Source: Brachynemurus nebulosus
Lineage: Eukaryota; Arthropoda; Insecta; Neuroptera; Myrmeleontidae
NCBI GenBank assembly: GCA_035578155.1
Contig: JAPWDM010000074.1
Span: forward strand, 372,001-436,000
DNA length: 64,000 nucleotides
Direction: 5' to 3'
Positions 35,368-47,171 of the stretch are shown piece after piece. The position numbers and the translations under genes were made by a program. The stretch's first letter is position 1. Every line of letters starts with the position of its first letter. Under the pieces are notes generated by a model. That model was not told the origin of the DNA. It saw nothing but the letters and a program-made list of their open reading frames with translations, and made no database searches.

Positions 35368-37175
35368 TAAATTATGACGTCAGTGGATGGGCTCAAGTCT
35401 ATAACTGTGGCGACAGAAAAAGTTTGCCGCGTGGCTACACGGGCGATTAATATTGCCTGTAACGTTGTGTATCGAGAAATACTATTTGATATTCATTTTG
35501 TTTCTGTACTAGGAATTTATAACAATAATAAGTTGAATTAAGATTGGAAATGAATATTGTTGAGTCTTGAAATTAAAAAGTACAAATAAGATGGAGAAGA
35601 AGAATACTTATAAGAAAATAGAAGCATCAATTAATGTATGTGAAACAGTCGTCACAGATTTTTGAAGAAATAAGGACAAAAAAGAAAAGAAGAAATAATA
35701 GCCTCTAAATTCGTGCTTTATTAGATGATACTGGTTCATTCTTTTTTATTTAATTAATGAATGAATGAATTAATTAATTAATTTATTTATTTTGGTTAAA
35801 TATTATTTATTATTTAAGTTGCCTATATAAATACTTGCGTTAAAAAACGCTCGTGTAACCAGTTGTTTAGTGAAATCGGCTTCATTTAAAACTGAACTCT
35901 TTAAATGATTAAGACGAGTGAACTCGTCCTGCAATATGCTGGCTCAATATGGTGTGATATGTATATATTCACTGGTACAGGTGTCGCCATCTGTGACAGA
36001 TTTTTCCGAAATACGGTATAATTCTAAATAATGTTCAATTTTATCAACATGGTAAAAAGTCCGGCATTTTGAGACAAAAAAATTTTTCCACATGGTTTGT
36101 TTAAAAGGATTAATTGATAGAGTTTATTTGTTGCTCATTAACCCGGGGCTCAACGTTAAAGAGCGTAGCATTAGCTTTCGCTCAGTTGGCGTTAAAGCAA
36201 GGACAGCTCCTGCATGAAGGGCAGGGGTAATAAAATAAATCTAAATAAGCCCTAACTTGTTGAATTGTGACTTAACATTCCAAATTACGTACTTATTTAA
36301 TTATTACAGTCATCTGAGCTACTGGAACGTTTTAAAACTTTACCAAGTTTATCAATTCTCATTAATTTCGATGCAAATTGCAACTGGAAAGAAATTGTAC
36401 TCAAAAACGGGATTACCACCACAATGACTCTACAGCTTCAGCTGGCATCGCTTCTCAAAATGAGTAATTCGGTATTTGACTGAGGTTGCAATTGATACTA
36501 AAATATAGTGAATAACATAGCGCATGATTTAGTGATAATGATTAACCATTTATATTAATTTGAAAAAAATATAACTATTTTATTTTTCTAAATAAAAATT
36601 ACGAATTTGGAATTAGCGGGCGAAATGGATAAAAAGATTTATTTGGGCATGTGACGTCACAGCACAAAGGCAATTAATATTGTAAAAAGATACTTATAAA
36701 CAAGATACTCACATTTTAGTTTTTACATTTTTAAATTTTGCTGAACAAAATTTGCGATTCGAAGCAAAGAGGTTTGTTAGCACAAACGAATCTATTATTC
36801 CATTTTATTATTCCATTTTTATTAAATTAAAATTACGGAATATGTAATTAATGACAAATCAACAGTAAATATATATAAAATTATTAAATACCATGGATGT
36901 GACATTAATGAAGGTGGAGCTTATTTTCAAAAAACAATTTCTAGCAAAATGTAATTTTCGAGTAAAATGAGATCTTCTATCACCAGCGATATTTTTACGG
37001 ATTTTTTACTAGTGAATAACAATGTTGTCACAATTTCAAAAGTCGTACTTTGCGAAATAAAGTACCTATTTGTTTATTATTTACAAATATGGAATACCAT
37101 AAAGTAACGCTCAAATCTATTAATATTAACTTACTTCGTTTGAAAATGGGCTTTTAAGCTTGAAACAATTGTCAC
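35368..37175. other. AT-rich sequence, nothing recognised
   Basis: A (TTAA/TGAA)-rich stretch lies near 35745-35790. GCTCAGTTGGCGTTAAAG near 36180 recalls a tRNA D arm but has no partner arms. No gene is supported. Confidence 0.45.
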
Positions 37176-37262
37176 AATTAAAAAATAAACGTGATTTTTT
37201 TGCTAAATAAAACGTGATTTTTTTGCTAAATTAAAAAATAAACGTGATTTTTTTGCTAAATC
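37176..37262 (+). repeat. Three short tandem copies of AAACGTGATTTTTTTGCTAAA
   Basis: The unit AACGTGATTTTTTTGCTAAA occurs three times, two of them preceded by TTAAAAAATA. The unequal spacing suggests two successive slippage or duplication events. Confidence 0.88.
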
Positions 37263-38119
37263 TTTGCTTTATTATTTAAAATATGCAATAGCATTAAGTA
37301 ATTTACATTTATCTGCTTTTCTTTTTCCCTTTGGCTTACAGCACTTTTTGTTTCCGGTATTTTTTTTTTTCAGACAGTAGTAGTTGTAATACGCTACTCA
37401 TATTATCCATGATGCTATTGTGACCGTGCAACAAAAAATAAGTCAAAAGCTTTAAAACGTAATATTTTCTATTGGGTTTTCAACTGCAGTTTTATTTTTT
37501 CTTTGCTGAGGTACATTTTTGTCCGTTAAAAATTTCAAATTAACGATCACTATTAATTCAAGGAATTAAAGATATTTCAGTTTAAAAATTGTTTTCAAAA
37601 CGCAATTTTTAAAATTAATTTTTTTTCAGATTTTTTTTTTTTTTTTTTTTTGAAAATAAACTTAAAATTTGATGTCCTTTTTCGGTACTTTGTAATTAGT
37701 TTTGGAAAAAAATTTCCGTTTAGAATAACGAAACTTTCTAAATCAAGTTTATAACTACATTAATCTCAAATCAGCTTTTTCTTAGAAATTGGTTTTTGAA
37801 AATAATCTCCTCATGCTTACTATATCTACTACATAATTATATAATATAAAAAGCTAACTGGTTCGTGATGTTACGTCACTGAGACGTGACGAAGTGTTTT
37901 CGCACCAAAATTCAATTGAATAAAAAGAAAACTTTCTTTTCCCTTAAATCGCCTTTTTTTAAACAAAAATCAGGTACTGGGATTATATTTAAATCATTTG
38001 GAATATTTTAAAACCCTCTTTCGAAATTTGTCAAATACCCAATTCAATTTATACGTGCTCGTACCGGAAGTTGTTTTACAAACTGAACTCTACCGATACA
38101 TATTTTGAACATTTATCAA
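37263..38119. other. AT-rich sequence, nothing recognised
   Basis: Contains a T run at about 37631-37652. No gene is supported. Confidence 0.5.
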
Positions 38120-38121
38120 AA

Positions 38122-38156
<35 letters not shown>

Positions 38157-38160
38157 ATTA
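38120..38160. repeat. (AAAT)n microsatellite
   Basis: About ten AAAT/ATAA units in a row. Confidence 0.95.
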
Positions 38161-38280
38161 AATAAAAAAACCATAATCATAGCTTCGTTAATAAGTAAAG
38201 TTTGGTGGGTTTATGATGGGTTTCTAGACTACATTACAAATTCATTGAATTTTACTATAAATACAAAAAGCTGTATTACA

Positions 38281-38580
38281 TACAGTATCAGAGGCGGCGC
38301 AAGACTAAAATAGGGAGTGGGCAAGATTATTTTTGCGAGGCCCCCTTTAATTTGGTCTTTGAAATTTCTTCCTTAAAAATTACAGGACGAGCAAAAAAAT
38401 AAAAAGTCTGAAACATTTTTGCGAGGCCCCTCTTGATTTTTCTAAATTTTCGAAAAATCTCATTAAAAATTATGTGATGAACAAAAAAAGGTCTCAAGCA
38501 CTTTTGCGAGTCCCCCAGAGGCGCGAGGCTATAAGCGGTCGCCCACTTCGCCCACCCTTTGCGCCGCCTCTGTACAGTAT
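38281..38580. mobile_element. hAT-type MITE with perfect 8-bp TSD
   Basis: TACAGTAT occurs at 38281-38288 and again at 38573-38580 around a 284-bp element (38289-38572). The ends are CAGAGGCGGCGCAAGAC and, on the complementary strand, CAGAGGCGGCGCAAAGG. An 8-bp duplication and CAGxGGCG-like tips are the hallmark of hAT transposons. The interior has three ~85-bp direct repeats marked by TTTTGCGAGGCCCC (near 38330, 38415 and 38497). It has no coding capacity, so it would rely on a transposase in trans. The exact TSD suggests a fairly recent insertion. Confidence 0.92.
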
Positions 38581-40190
38581 ATATATTCGAGTACGCTTTA
38601 AGAGTTAATATTAAAACTGAATATTGTTATGTCAATTTGTCATTGTAGGTTTTCTTATTTTAAAGCTCAAATTGTCATTTAATACAAAATATATATATTT
38701 TTTTTTAATTTATAGATATTTCATTCAAAATTTGAGGTTACGTTTCAATGTTTTTTATTAAAATGTAAATGTTTGACAGTTTAAAAAAAAATCATATAAA
38801 AAATAATCGTAAACAACAAAAGACTACGACTGTCTAGTTTAGAACTTTTAAACGTTTTTGTAAATTGGTAACAACTGTAACATAAATTTTTATATTAACT
38901 ACAAATAACAGATTATTTTTATTTTGTTCTATATCTTTACGTAGGTGGAATTTACATTGATAACAAATTATTTGATTGGCATAGCAATAATTGAATCTGT
39001 ATAGTACCTGCAGATACGTTATTTATTTATTTATTTATTTTTAAATTCATTTTCTACCTGTAGGCATTTCAATTAAATATTTGAAATCGTTTGGCTTTTC
39101 GAGGCAATTCGAGTGATTGTAGGTATTGTTTATTTTCATTTGATACGTATGATAGAAATTGAAACATAAATTGTGTCCTGTGTGTGTAGGTCAGTCAAAT
39201 ATCAAAGGGATTTTTTTTTTTATCAGATAGTTGTGTAAAAAGATACATATATTGACTTATGTATTGAGATGAATGATTACGATGAGCTTTAGATGCATTC
39301 AATATGCTGAGTACCTTCTTAACATTTTTTTTAGTACCGATAATTTACTTGATCAATAGCCTGTTACAGCATCTTGCGTAACCTAGTGAAATTCCAAGGA
39401 CTTACTTTCAGGGAAATAACTTCATGTCATATAGAATATAGAAACATATGTTTCAGTTGAGAAAATAAAATATTCAAATTACTTCAACACTATAATGTAT
39501 CATTAATTTACTTAAATTTACTTGGTAAACAAATAAACAATTGTACTATATCCAAGGCCAGCGAGTCGAATTGGGGTTGTTTTTTATATCTGTTTTAGAG
39601 CCCGTAGAACAAAATTCTAGGGTTGAAATACTATTAATATAAATTACTGATAATAGAAATGAATAATAAATACGTAATTAAGTTTACTTTTGGTTTCTTT
39701 TTCCGAAATTTCTTATAATATTTGACGTGATTGTATCTATACGAAATATTAACATTATTATAAACCATATATGGGATAAATATTGTTCACAGTACCGTAC
39801 AGTACGCACAAAAATTAATTTGCCCCACAGACCAATCAATGTTTTTATATATTACTACTAGACCAAGCGTAAAGGCAGATTGTAGGCATTTTGCCTGAAG
39901 CAAGTAACAGGATGAGACGGGTGAGATTTAAGGAATATAATATAATGTCAATTTTTGAGCAAATGTAACTATAATTATTGCAAGACATAATTTGTATACG
40001 TACGTATTTTGAAAATAAAGCGAATACCACTTTCTTTCTTTCAAAATTTTGCAGTTTCTTCTAAAAAAAGTTTTATACTGATCAAAAATATTTTTTTGTA
40101 TTATTTTATTTATGTGACCATGAATTAATTTTTAATTAATTTTATTTATTTAATATTTCACTAAAAAGTTGTTTTTCTTCAAAAAAAATA
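38581..40190. other. AT-rich sequence, nothing recognised
   Basis: No gene, RNA or element boundary could be supported; a short (ATTT)n run lies near 39020-39040. Confidence 0.5.
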
Positions 40191-41967
40191 ACAAGAAGAT
40201 GCACCCAGAGTGAAATTCGGGATTTTCACTTCGCTGGCGTGTAAAATAAGCAAAAATAAGGGACCCGTATTTTTTTTATCGCCCATCTTCCACGTTTAGG
40301 GGGTAAAACCAGCCCCTAAAGTTAGGGGTCAAAATCGTATTTCTTAAAATATCTCGAAAACTATAAGAGATAGAGGGAAACTTTAAATTTACGAAAGACT
40401 TTTTGAAAGACCTTTTCACCTGTATAGGTTAAACCAAGGTCCGGTTCATAAGAGGGACTGGAGAGGCAAAAAGGGGGATAAATTTTCTTGTACAGCATGA
40501 ATGGTTGAAAGTATTAATTTTTTGCCATCAAAAATAGAAAGAGAACCAAAAATTAGGGGATATGTGTTTTTGCGTTTTTTCAAAATATGTGTGGTATTCA
40601 AGCCATACAAGGAAGAAAAAATAGGGTAGATTATTTGCTATTTTATTGATTGCAATTACCTTCTATATTTTTTTATTTTTATGTTTATTTTTATCATGAA
40701 AATGTAAATTTTTACTTTCCGATAATGATTCATGTATTTTTCAGTACTTACTTAATTGGTAATTTAGCCATTTGCATATTTGGTAACTAATATTCGATAT
40801 TTTTAGACCTATTTCTACCAAAGTTTTCTGGTTTGCAAGTAGTAGAAGAGCTGAGCGTGTTTGATATATTTGATACATGTACTCGGTACGTGCCGGGTCA
40901 AAGATCAAGGTTTGCACATCGATACAGTTTGATGACTCATCAGTTCGGAATGTCTAGTACCGTAAAGTTACACGATTTCAAACTTGGCAAAAGGGTTCAA
41001 GTTGCTTAGTTTTGCGGTGGCCCCGAACCCGTACAGCTCTTTTACTGCAAGTGTTAATCAATGTTCAACAAGAAGCAATAATATTCCGTTCAACAACTGC
41101 CTTTATCTTCTAACAAATTCGTTTTTAACCAAATAAATGCGGTTTATTTCTTTCTCAACATTCAAACTACTTTTCTTATCGTTTTTGTATGTTTTATAGG
41201 TGTCAACCCCATTTCCCAAATCGCAAAATTTATTACAAAGCACCTGAACCGTGAGCGAAAGAGATTATGGCTTCTTGTCGAGTATTCATTAATACAAGCA
41301 CACCAGAGAACCTTAACTTTCGCAGAAATAGGTATAAAAAATATCGAATATGAGTAACCAAATGTACACATGGTAAATTACCAATTAAGTTAGTACTGAA
41401 AAATATATGAATCATTATCGGAAAGCAAAAATTTACATTTTCATGATGAAAATCAAAATAAAAATTAAAAAATTAAAACGTATTTGCAATCAATAATAAT
41501 GCAATACTATCTACCCTATTTTATTCTTCCTTACATGGCATGGATACCACCCATATTTTGAAAAAACGCAAAAACACGTATCCCCTAATTTTTGGTGCTC
41601 TTTCTGTTTATGATGGCAAAAATTTGATACATTAAACCGTTCAGGCTGTACAAGAAAATTTATCCCCATTTTCACCCCACCAGCCCCTCTTATTAACTCG
41701 ACCCTAGCTTAACCTATATAGGTGAATACGTCTTTTAAAGAGTAACATTCCCTCAATTTAAAGTTTTCCTCTATATCTTATAGTTTTTGAGATATTTTGA
41801 GAAATACGATTTGAACCCGCAACTTTAGGGGTTGGTTTTACCACCTAAACGTGGAAGATGGCCGATAAAATAAAATACAAGTCCCTTATTTTTGCCTATT
41901 CTACACACGAGTGAATTTTCATCAAAATCCCGAATTGCGAATTGCACTCTGGGTGCATTTCTTTGTA
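40191..41967. mobile_element. Foldback element FB3 with ~650-bp diverged arms
   Basis: The left arm (about 40191-40842) and right arm (about 41297-41967) are inverted copies. Matching landmarks are GCACCCAGAG at 40201 with CTCTGGGTGC at 41947-41956, GGTTTTACCACCTAAACGTGG on the right against CCACGTTTAGGGGGTAAAAC on the left, and GGAAAGTAAAAATTTACATT-type text near the inner ends. The arms differ by many substitutions (about 80-85% identity by eye), so the element is older than FB2. The loop of about 455 bp is non-coding. No target-site duplication is clear. Confidence 0.8.
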
Positions 41968-42029
41968 AGTAATTTTAATTTTTAATTAATTTTTGAACTA
42001 AAAAATTTTTGTTACATTTTCATATTATT

Positions 42030-42100
42030 GTTTAAGGCCTGATGATGAGATTATATGGTCTCAAAACGTACGTAGCGAAAAAAGAAATATATTTTTTATT
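42030..42100 (+). pseudogene. Possible 3'-end relic of a Penelope-like element
   Basis: CCTGATGATGAGATT...GGTCTCAAAACGTACGTAGCG has the layout TGATGATG, stem (GAGA/TCTC), AAAACGTACG, which I associate with 3' ends of Penelope-like elements. The element at 45.9-49.8 kb carries a related form (TTGATAATGGTCATATTGACCGAAACATG). No coding sequence remains upstream. This is a memory-based match to a short motif and may be coincidental. Confidence 0.3.
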
Positions 42101-43894
42101 AAAAAAAACCTTTCATAAAACTAGTGATTTTTTTCCAAAAATTCGTTATCTAATAACACGTCACCAAAAATCCTTAATAATTCTAAAAAAAGTAAAATTT
42201 TATTATCAGTATTGTATTTTGAGAATAATTATTTGAAAACGTTACTGAGGATACCATTGATTAATTACTATATTACAGAATATTATCCAGTCGTATCCAG
42301 CTGGGAGCCAAGTCTTAAATTTAGATATCACATAACACATGTGGAAAAATGACGTCATGTGAGAAATTGACACATTTTTTTACAGTTACAAATCTTGAAT
42401 ATTTTATCACAAAATTTAGTGGTTATTAATTTCACAGTGATATAATTATCAACAGAAATATAACCACATTTATATAGGTTGTGCTATTTTGTTTTCACAT
42501 GTGATACCAATTAATTTTTAAGTAAAATGCAAATATTATCAGCAGATTTTTGGAAAACTCACGTCTTTTCGTAAATTTTAAGTTATTACAACTCAAATCG
42601 GTTAAATTTATTAAAATATTACTGAATTTTAACCAAATATTTTTTTTAAAATTTGAACTTTTTGAACATTTATTTAACAGTTATCGCTAGTCTATTAGTG
42701 ATGAATGTATAGGTCTAGATTTTTAACCCTCCTATTTTATCAATTTTTTAAATTTAGGTATTTGGCCATATTTTATTTTTGAACTGACTTCAGTTTTTCT
42801 AAAACGACCAGTATCTAAATAAATTCCAAAAATTATTTTCTAGGTATTCGCTCCGAGCTGAAAGTATAACCAACTACATCAAATGATTATTTAACAATTT
42901 ATCAGGACATTTTGCAATTTAAATAAATGGAAAATATATTAAAAAACTGAAATTTGTTTAATAAAACCCATACATCTGCTCATTTTTCCTCAAAAATATC
43001 TGAAAATAAAATATTTTTCAATAATTAACCAAGAAAAGGTAATTTTTATATTTTTTGAAAATTTCAAAATAAAGTGACGTTTGATAGTAGGGTTACAAAT
43101 GTTTTTTTTATTATTTTGTATTTAAAAAAAATACTTTTTCTTAAAGAAAATAGTAAAAGTATGTGCAAATACCGTCCTGATAAACAGATATATTTGTCCA
43201 CCATGAGCGCTGTAGTCGATTTTTGTATCCCCTCCAAGCAAAAGCTCATAGCGAATATAAATAAAATTTAAAAAAAAAAGAAATGGAAATAGGGCTGTAT
43301 CTACATGGAAATTTTCTCTAGGAGTTCTTTCCGATTTGCGCTTTGAATACGAACCTTATATGTTTCTTCATAAAAATCTAGAATTATTTAAGAGCGTTTT
43401 CATTTATCTGCGCAGAACGCTTCTAACAATAAGAGGTAATATTAACTCCTAAAATTGGAACTTCAAACGAATAGTTGCGAAATTTCATACACATATAATT
43501 AAAATAATTAAATGAGACTAATTTTAAAAGAATAATTAAACGAAAATTAAACAAATCAAAAATTCTGGCTGCCTCAATTATACATTTATATAATTAGACT
43601 ATATAATATAAGATATAATATGTTCATTGGTCTGTGTTTGCACCTGAATTTTTGAAAGTTGTGCAATCTTTATAATAATTAACGAAATTTACGTTTACTA
43701 GAATGTTTAATAGGTGAACAAAAATTTTCAAAGTTTAAATTAATAATTTTATGTATCTCAATGTAGACTGAGAGCTACTAAACCCTCCGGGTAACGGTCT
43801 TCCAGTAAGGCTAAAATTTTTTTAGAGAGAAGTCATAACATGCTAAGTATGATAACCGCAATCTGGCAGGCATTAGCCCTGCACGTCATTAGTC
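42101..43894. other. AT-rich sequence, nothing recognised
   Basis: Only shadow frames are present. No repeat structure could be supported. Confidence 0.5.
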
Positions 43895-44935
43895 TCTGTA
43901 TTTTTTAAGTTGTAAGTAAAACTTAAAGAAAGCTTATCCCTGTAAACTTGTTTTATTACAATTTAGTTCATTCATAGTAAAGTGCAGAAAAAAATTGATA
44001 GACGATTTCGGTGAGCACAAGTACCTCACAGGTGAATCGAAAGTTGTGCAATATATGAGTTAAAATAAACTTGGTTCTGTAAAGTTGAAATTCATGTATA
44101 TGTTCGAGTAAACGATCTAAAAAAAAGTGGGTACAGTGATAGACAGTTCTGGCTAGCATAAGTCGTTGACAGGCGAGAGGAAAGATGTTCTATAAAAGCC
44201 TTGTATTTTTAAAGTGTAAACAAAATTTTTAAGTTGTAAACTTCAAATTTTACTACATTTTAGTTCATTCATAGTCAAGTAGAGAAAAACAATTGACAGG
44301 CAATTTTGTTGAGCACTAGCACCTGATAAGCGAATCGACAGTTGTGCAATATATGAGTTAAAATAAACTTGGTTCTGTAAAGTTAAAATTCATATATATG
44401 TTCGAGTAAGTGATTTAGAAAAAGTGGGTACAATGACAGACATAGTTCTCGCTAGCATAAGTCGTTCACAGGCGTGAAGAAAGACGCTCCATAAAAGCCT
44501 TGTATTTTTTAAAGTATAAATCTAAGCTTTAAATTTTACTACACTTTATTTCATTCACAGTCAGGGACGTATTTACCCTAAGTGCCGCCCTACGCATTGT
44601 AAAAAATGCCGCCCTTGCTTTTTCGTAAAACAACAATTTTATAAAAATTTCTTGAAAGTTTTCTCACTTTTTTTCTTATTCCTATTAAAAAATAAGAGTG
44701 ACGGGCAAAATAAAAAAAAAATAATTACTTATAAATACCAAAAATTATAATTTTTCCTCAAAATTTCTCGCCTCTAAAATTTCCCGCCCTAGGCGCGCGC
44801 CTAGTCTGCCTTATGACAAATACACCCCTGTTCATAGTAAAGTAGACAAAAATACTTGACAGGCGATTTTGGTGGCTACCAGCACCTGACAGGTGAATCG
44901 AAAGTTGTGCAGTATAATTAAGAGTTAAAATTTTT
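43895..44935 (+). repeat. Tandem repeat, ~300-bp units (about 2.5 copies, third interrupted)
   Basis: Units are marked by TTCATTCATAGT at about 43968, 44264 and 44551. Each is followed by GTAGAGAAAAA, TTGACAGGCGATTTTG, AGCACCTGACAGGTGAATCG and AAAGTTGTGCAATATATGAG. The third unit is split by a hAT MITE (44562-44830) and resumes at 44831. Units differ by 10-15% by eye. Function unknown. Confidence 0.85.
44554..44838. mobile_element. hAT-type MITE inserted in the ~300-bp tandem repeat
   Basis: The 269-bp element (44562-44830) has termini CAGGGACGTATTTACCCTAA and, complementary, CAGGGGTGTATTTGTCATAA. It is flanked by an 8-bp duplication, TTCACAGT/TTCATAGT, with one mismatch. The neighbouring repeat units show that the uninterrupted sequence reads TTCATTCATAGT, confirming the insertion site. 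A palindromic GGCGCGCGCC lies near 44792. It has no coding sequence. Confidence 0.88.
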
Positions 44936-45754
44936 TATTTTAAACAAAGGTCTTGAATAGTACCAAGACAATATTAACGAAATGAATCTTGTTTCTAATG
45001 TTGTGAATATTTTTCAGCAATCAAATCATACAATTAGTTTTTTCAGTTTTATTTAATTATTGACATATTTCTAGTGGTAATGTAAATTGACAAAAATTAT
45101 ATATTTTAATATATAATTTTCTGATACTTTTTATTAAGTTAACTCAATGCGAAAATTGATTTTTGCATGATGTATGTTCTTGAAAACGGCGCCAACTGTG
45201 CCGAAATATATTGAACAACAAAATAAATTTCTCTTACGGAATTTGTTGGAAATTTTAATTTAATTTTTACACAAATCCTGTAATCCTCATCACTTTGGGT
45301 AGCGGTCAAAACGAAAAAGAAAATTATTCTTCAACCCAAAAATGAAAAATCATCAATTCATATAGAGGTTGTACAGTTGAAATTCATATAGAGGTTGTTA
45401 GTAAATAAGTGCGAAAGATTTTAAAGGGTGATTGCTGAGGTTTTTTTAGGTAAAAAGTTCATATAAACCCATGTCCGAAAACGCTTAGTTTCCAAGATAC
45501 AGAGTGTTTAGTTTCTCATCTTTTTTAAGTATTTTTTTAAATATTTCAAGGTCTTGAGATATTTACACAAAATATTTGTACAAAATAAAGTACAATATCT
45601 TGAAAATGTACGTTTATTGGGATATTGGGAATCGTAAAATTTGGGTACGCGAACTAGTGGTATAAATAATAACTATTGTCAACAGACAAGATTTGTTTTG
45701 TTAGATTTTGACAATTCACAAAATATATGTTATTTAGTTTATAAAATACAAACC
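44936..45754. repeat. AT-rich stretch with a possible dispersed-repeat fragment
   Basis: At about 45420-45520 the text GTTCATATAAACCCATGTCCGAAAACGC followed by TTTCCAAGATACAGAGTGTTT resembles a repeat common in arthropod genomes; I cannot name it. The rest shows nothing recognisable. Confidence 0.3.
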
Positions 45755-45887
45755 TGGCATATTTTTTAGCGAATTTCGAAAACTCGAAATTCAGCTATTA
45801 CAGTAGGTCTCATGACGCAATCTGAGTCCGGGACTATGGCAGAAATCTGTTTTGAGGTCCCTAGAATACGAAAATGATATTCACTAA
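45755..45887 (-). repeat. Repeat D, copy 2, right half
   Basis: In reverse orientation this matches 9645-9780, including ATTTCTGCCATAGTCCCGGA and CTGTAATAGCTGAATTTC. It stops where the Penelope-like insertion begins; the left half is at 49847-50070. Confidence 0.8.
45876..45887. repeat. 12-bp target-site duplication of the Penelope composite, left
   Basis: GATATTCACTAA here is repeated exactly at 49847-49858. It is part of repeat D, which continues outward on both sides, so the duplicated bases belong to the target. Confidence 0.88.
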
Positions 45888-46541
45888 ATAATATGAAAAA
45901 TTGTTTGAACGACTTCCTGCAAAATTGTAAAAATCAAAAACCAACGTCGTAAATCACAAAATGAGTTACATATACGTCTGGTAACAGATCAAGTGCTCAT
46001 AGCAACAATAAATAGAATAAAAATAAATAAAAATAAAATCAAAAATTATAATTTAAGGAATCATCTTACATGTTTCGGTCAATATGACCATTATCAAAGA
46101 TCATAGCAAAAGAAAAGGAAATCAAGAACAAAAAATCATATCGTAAAATAGACAAATTAAACGAATTCACAAAGGAATTCGAAGTCGAGAAATTTTTAAA
46201 AAACTTGTCAAAAACAGGCACACCCAGTTTGTGCAAACAACAAGAACAAAGAAAACACCATGTAACAAACACAAATTGACATGGAGGTCAAAATCGTTGA
46301 TTTCAAACATAATAATTATCAAAAACTTTTAATGTTAATACTTCAAACTTCTTTAAAAAACTATTTAAAAACACACTAGTTGAAAAACTGAATTAAATAT
46401 CAGCGATCACAAAAATTAATGTTGAGTAACTTAAAAATTTTAAAAAATTTTAAAAAACTTTTTTAGTGAAGTTTCATATCTTTGATTTTTTGATTGTACA
46501 ACACAAATAATGACACAAAAAAACAAGAAAAATATGTGTGT

Positions 46542-47171
46542 CTACGTTGAATGCTCTTTTGGAAATGAATTTAAAATTATTTGCATGACTTTTTTAGAAT
46601 CTTCTAGGTGTGGTCGTAGTGCGCAGTCGTTGAGAGAAAAATGGTGTTGTTGTAAATATTGCGCAGTGTGTAACGACTCGAGGCTGTCCATAGTGCGGCC
46701 TTTGTTCGCAAAATGGCGGATTTCAAAATTTTTTAATAACTGAAAATTGTGATTAGTATTTACTACGTGATCTGCAATGGCTGAAAAATTTTTTGTATTA
46801 GCAGATTTTACTGCAGACAAATGTTCGGAAAAACGGCTTGCGAATTTTCTTCCTGTTTGTCCAATATAAAATGACTGGCACTCGTCGCAGGTGAACTTAT
46901 ATATTCCCGATTTCTGTAATGGCGAAATGGAATCTTTCGTTTTAACAAAATAATTCGATAATGTGTTTTTTGTTGAAAAAGCTAATTGTATACAATTCTG
47001 GTCGAATAGTTTTTTAAAAAAAGTAACTTGTTTGGAAATAAATGGGATGGAAGCATATTTCGTTGTGACGTGGTCGTTTGTATTTGACAAATTAGGAAAA
47101 AGTAAGGAATCTATGTGTTTATTATAGTGTTTGGTGAATATTTTGAATAGGAAATCTAAATCATAACCATT
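46542..47171 (-). pseudogene. GIY-YIG endonuclease part of the left Penelope-like copy
   Basis: Directly downstream of the RT, in the same frame, after a TAA at 47174-47172. It opens NGYDLDFLFK and leads through a linker to SGIYKFTCDECQSFYIGQTG (the GIY and YIG strands with a CxxC between), then FASRFSEH with the catalytic Arg, and an Asn/Asp-His segment (IADHVVNTNHNF). It ends at the stop near 46542 after about 209 codons. This domain cuts target DNA for insertion. The right copy reads AAA CAA where this copy has AAT TAA, so the stop appears to be a 2-base change that separated endonuclease from RT in an otherwise single ORF. Confidence 0.88.

Noticed and set aside
36160..36230. tRNA or tRNA-derived SINE head (GCTCAGTTGGCGTTAAAG)
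   Set aside because: Only a D-arm-like word is present; no T arm, anticodon stem or acceptor pairing could be built.
46066..46272. 68-codon frame (and its mirror at 49433-49639) as an extra Penelope gene
   Set aside because: It lies in the 3' non-coding part of the element, has no recognised domain and is present twice only through the inverted duplication.
46510..46743. Plus-strand frame (and its mirror at 48962-49195)
   Set aside because: Antisense shadow of the GIY-YIG endonuclease; it appears twice only because the arms are mirror copies.
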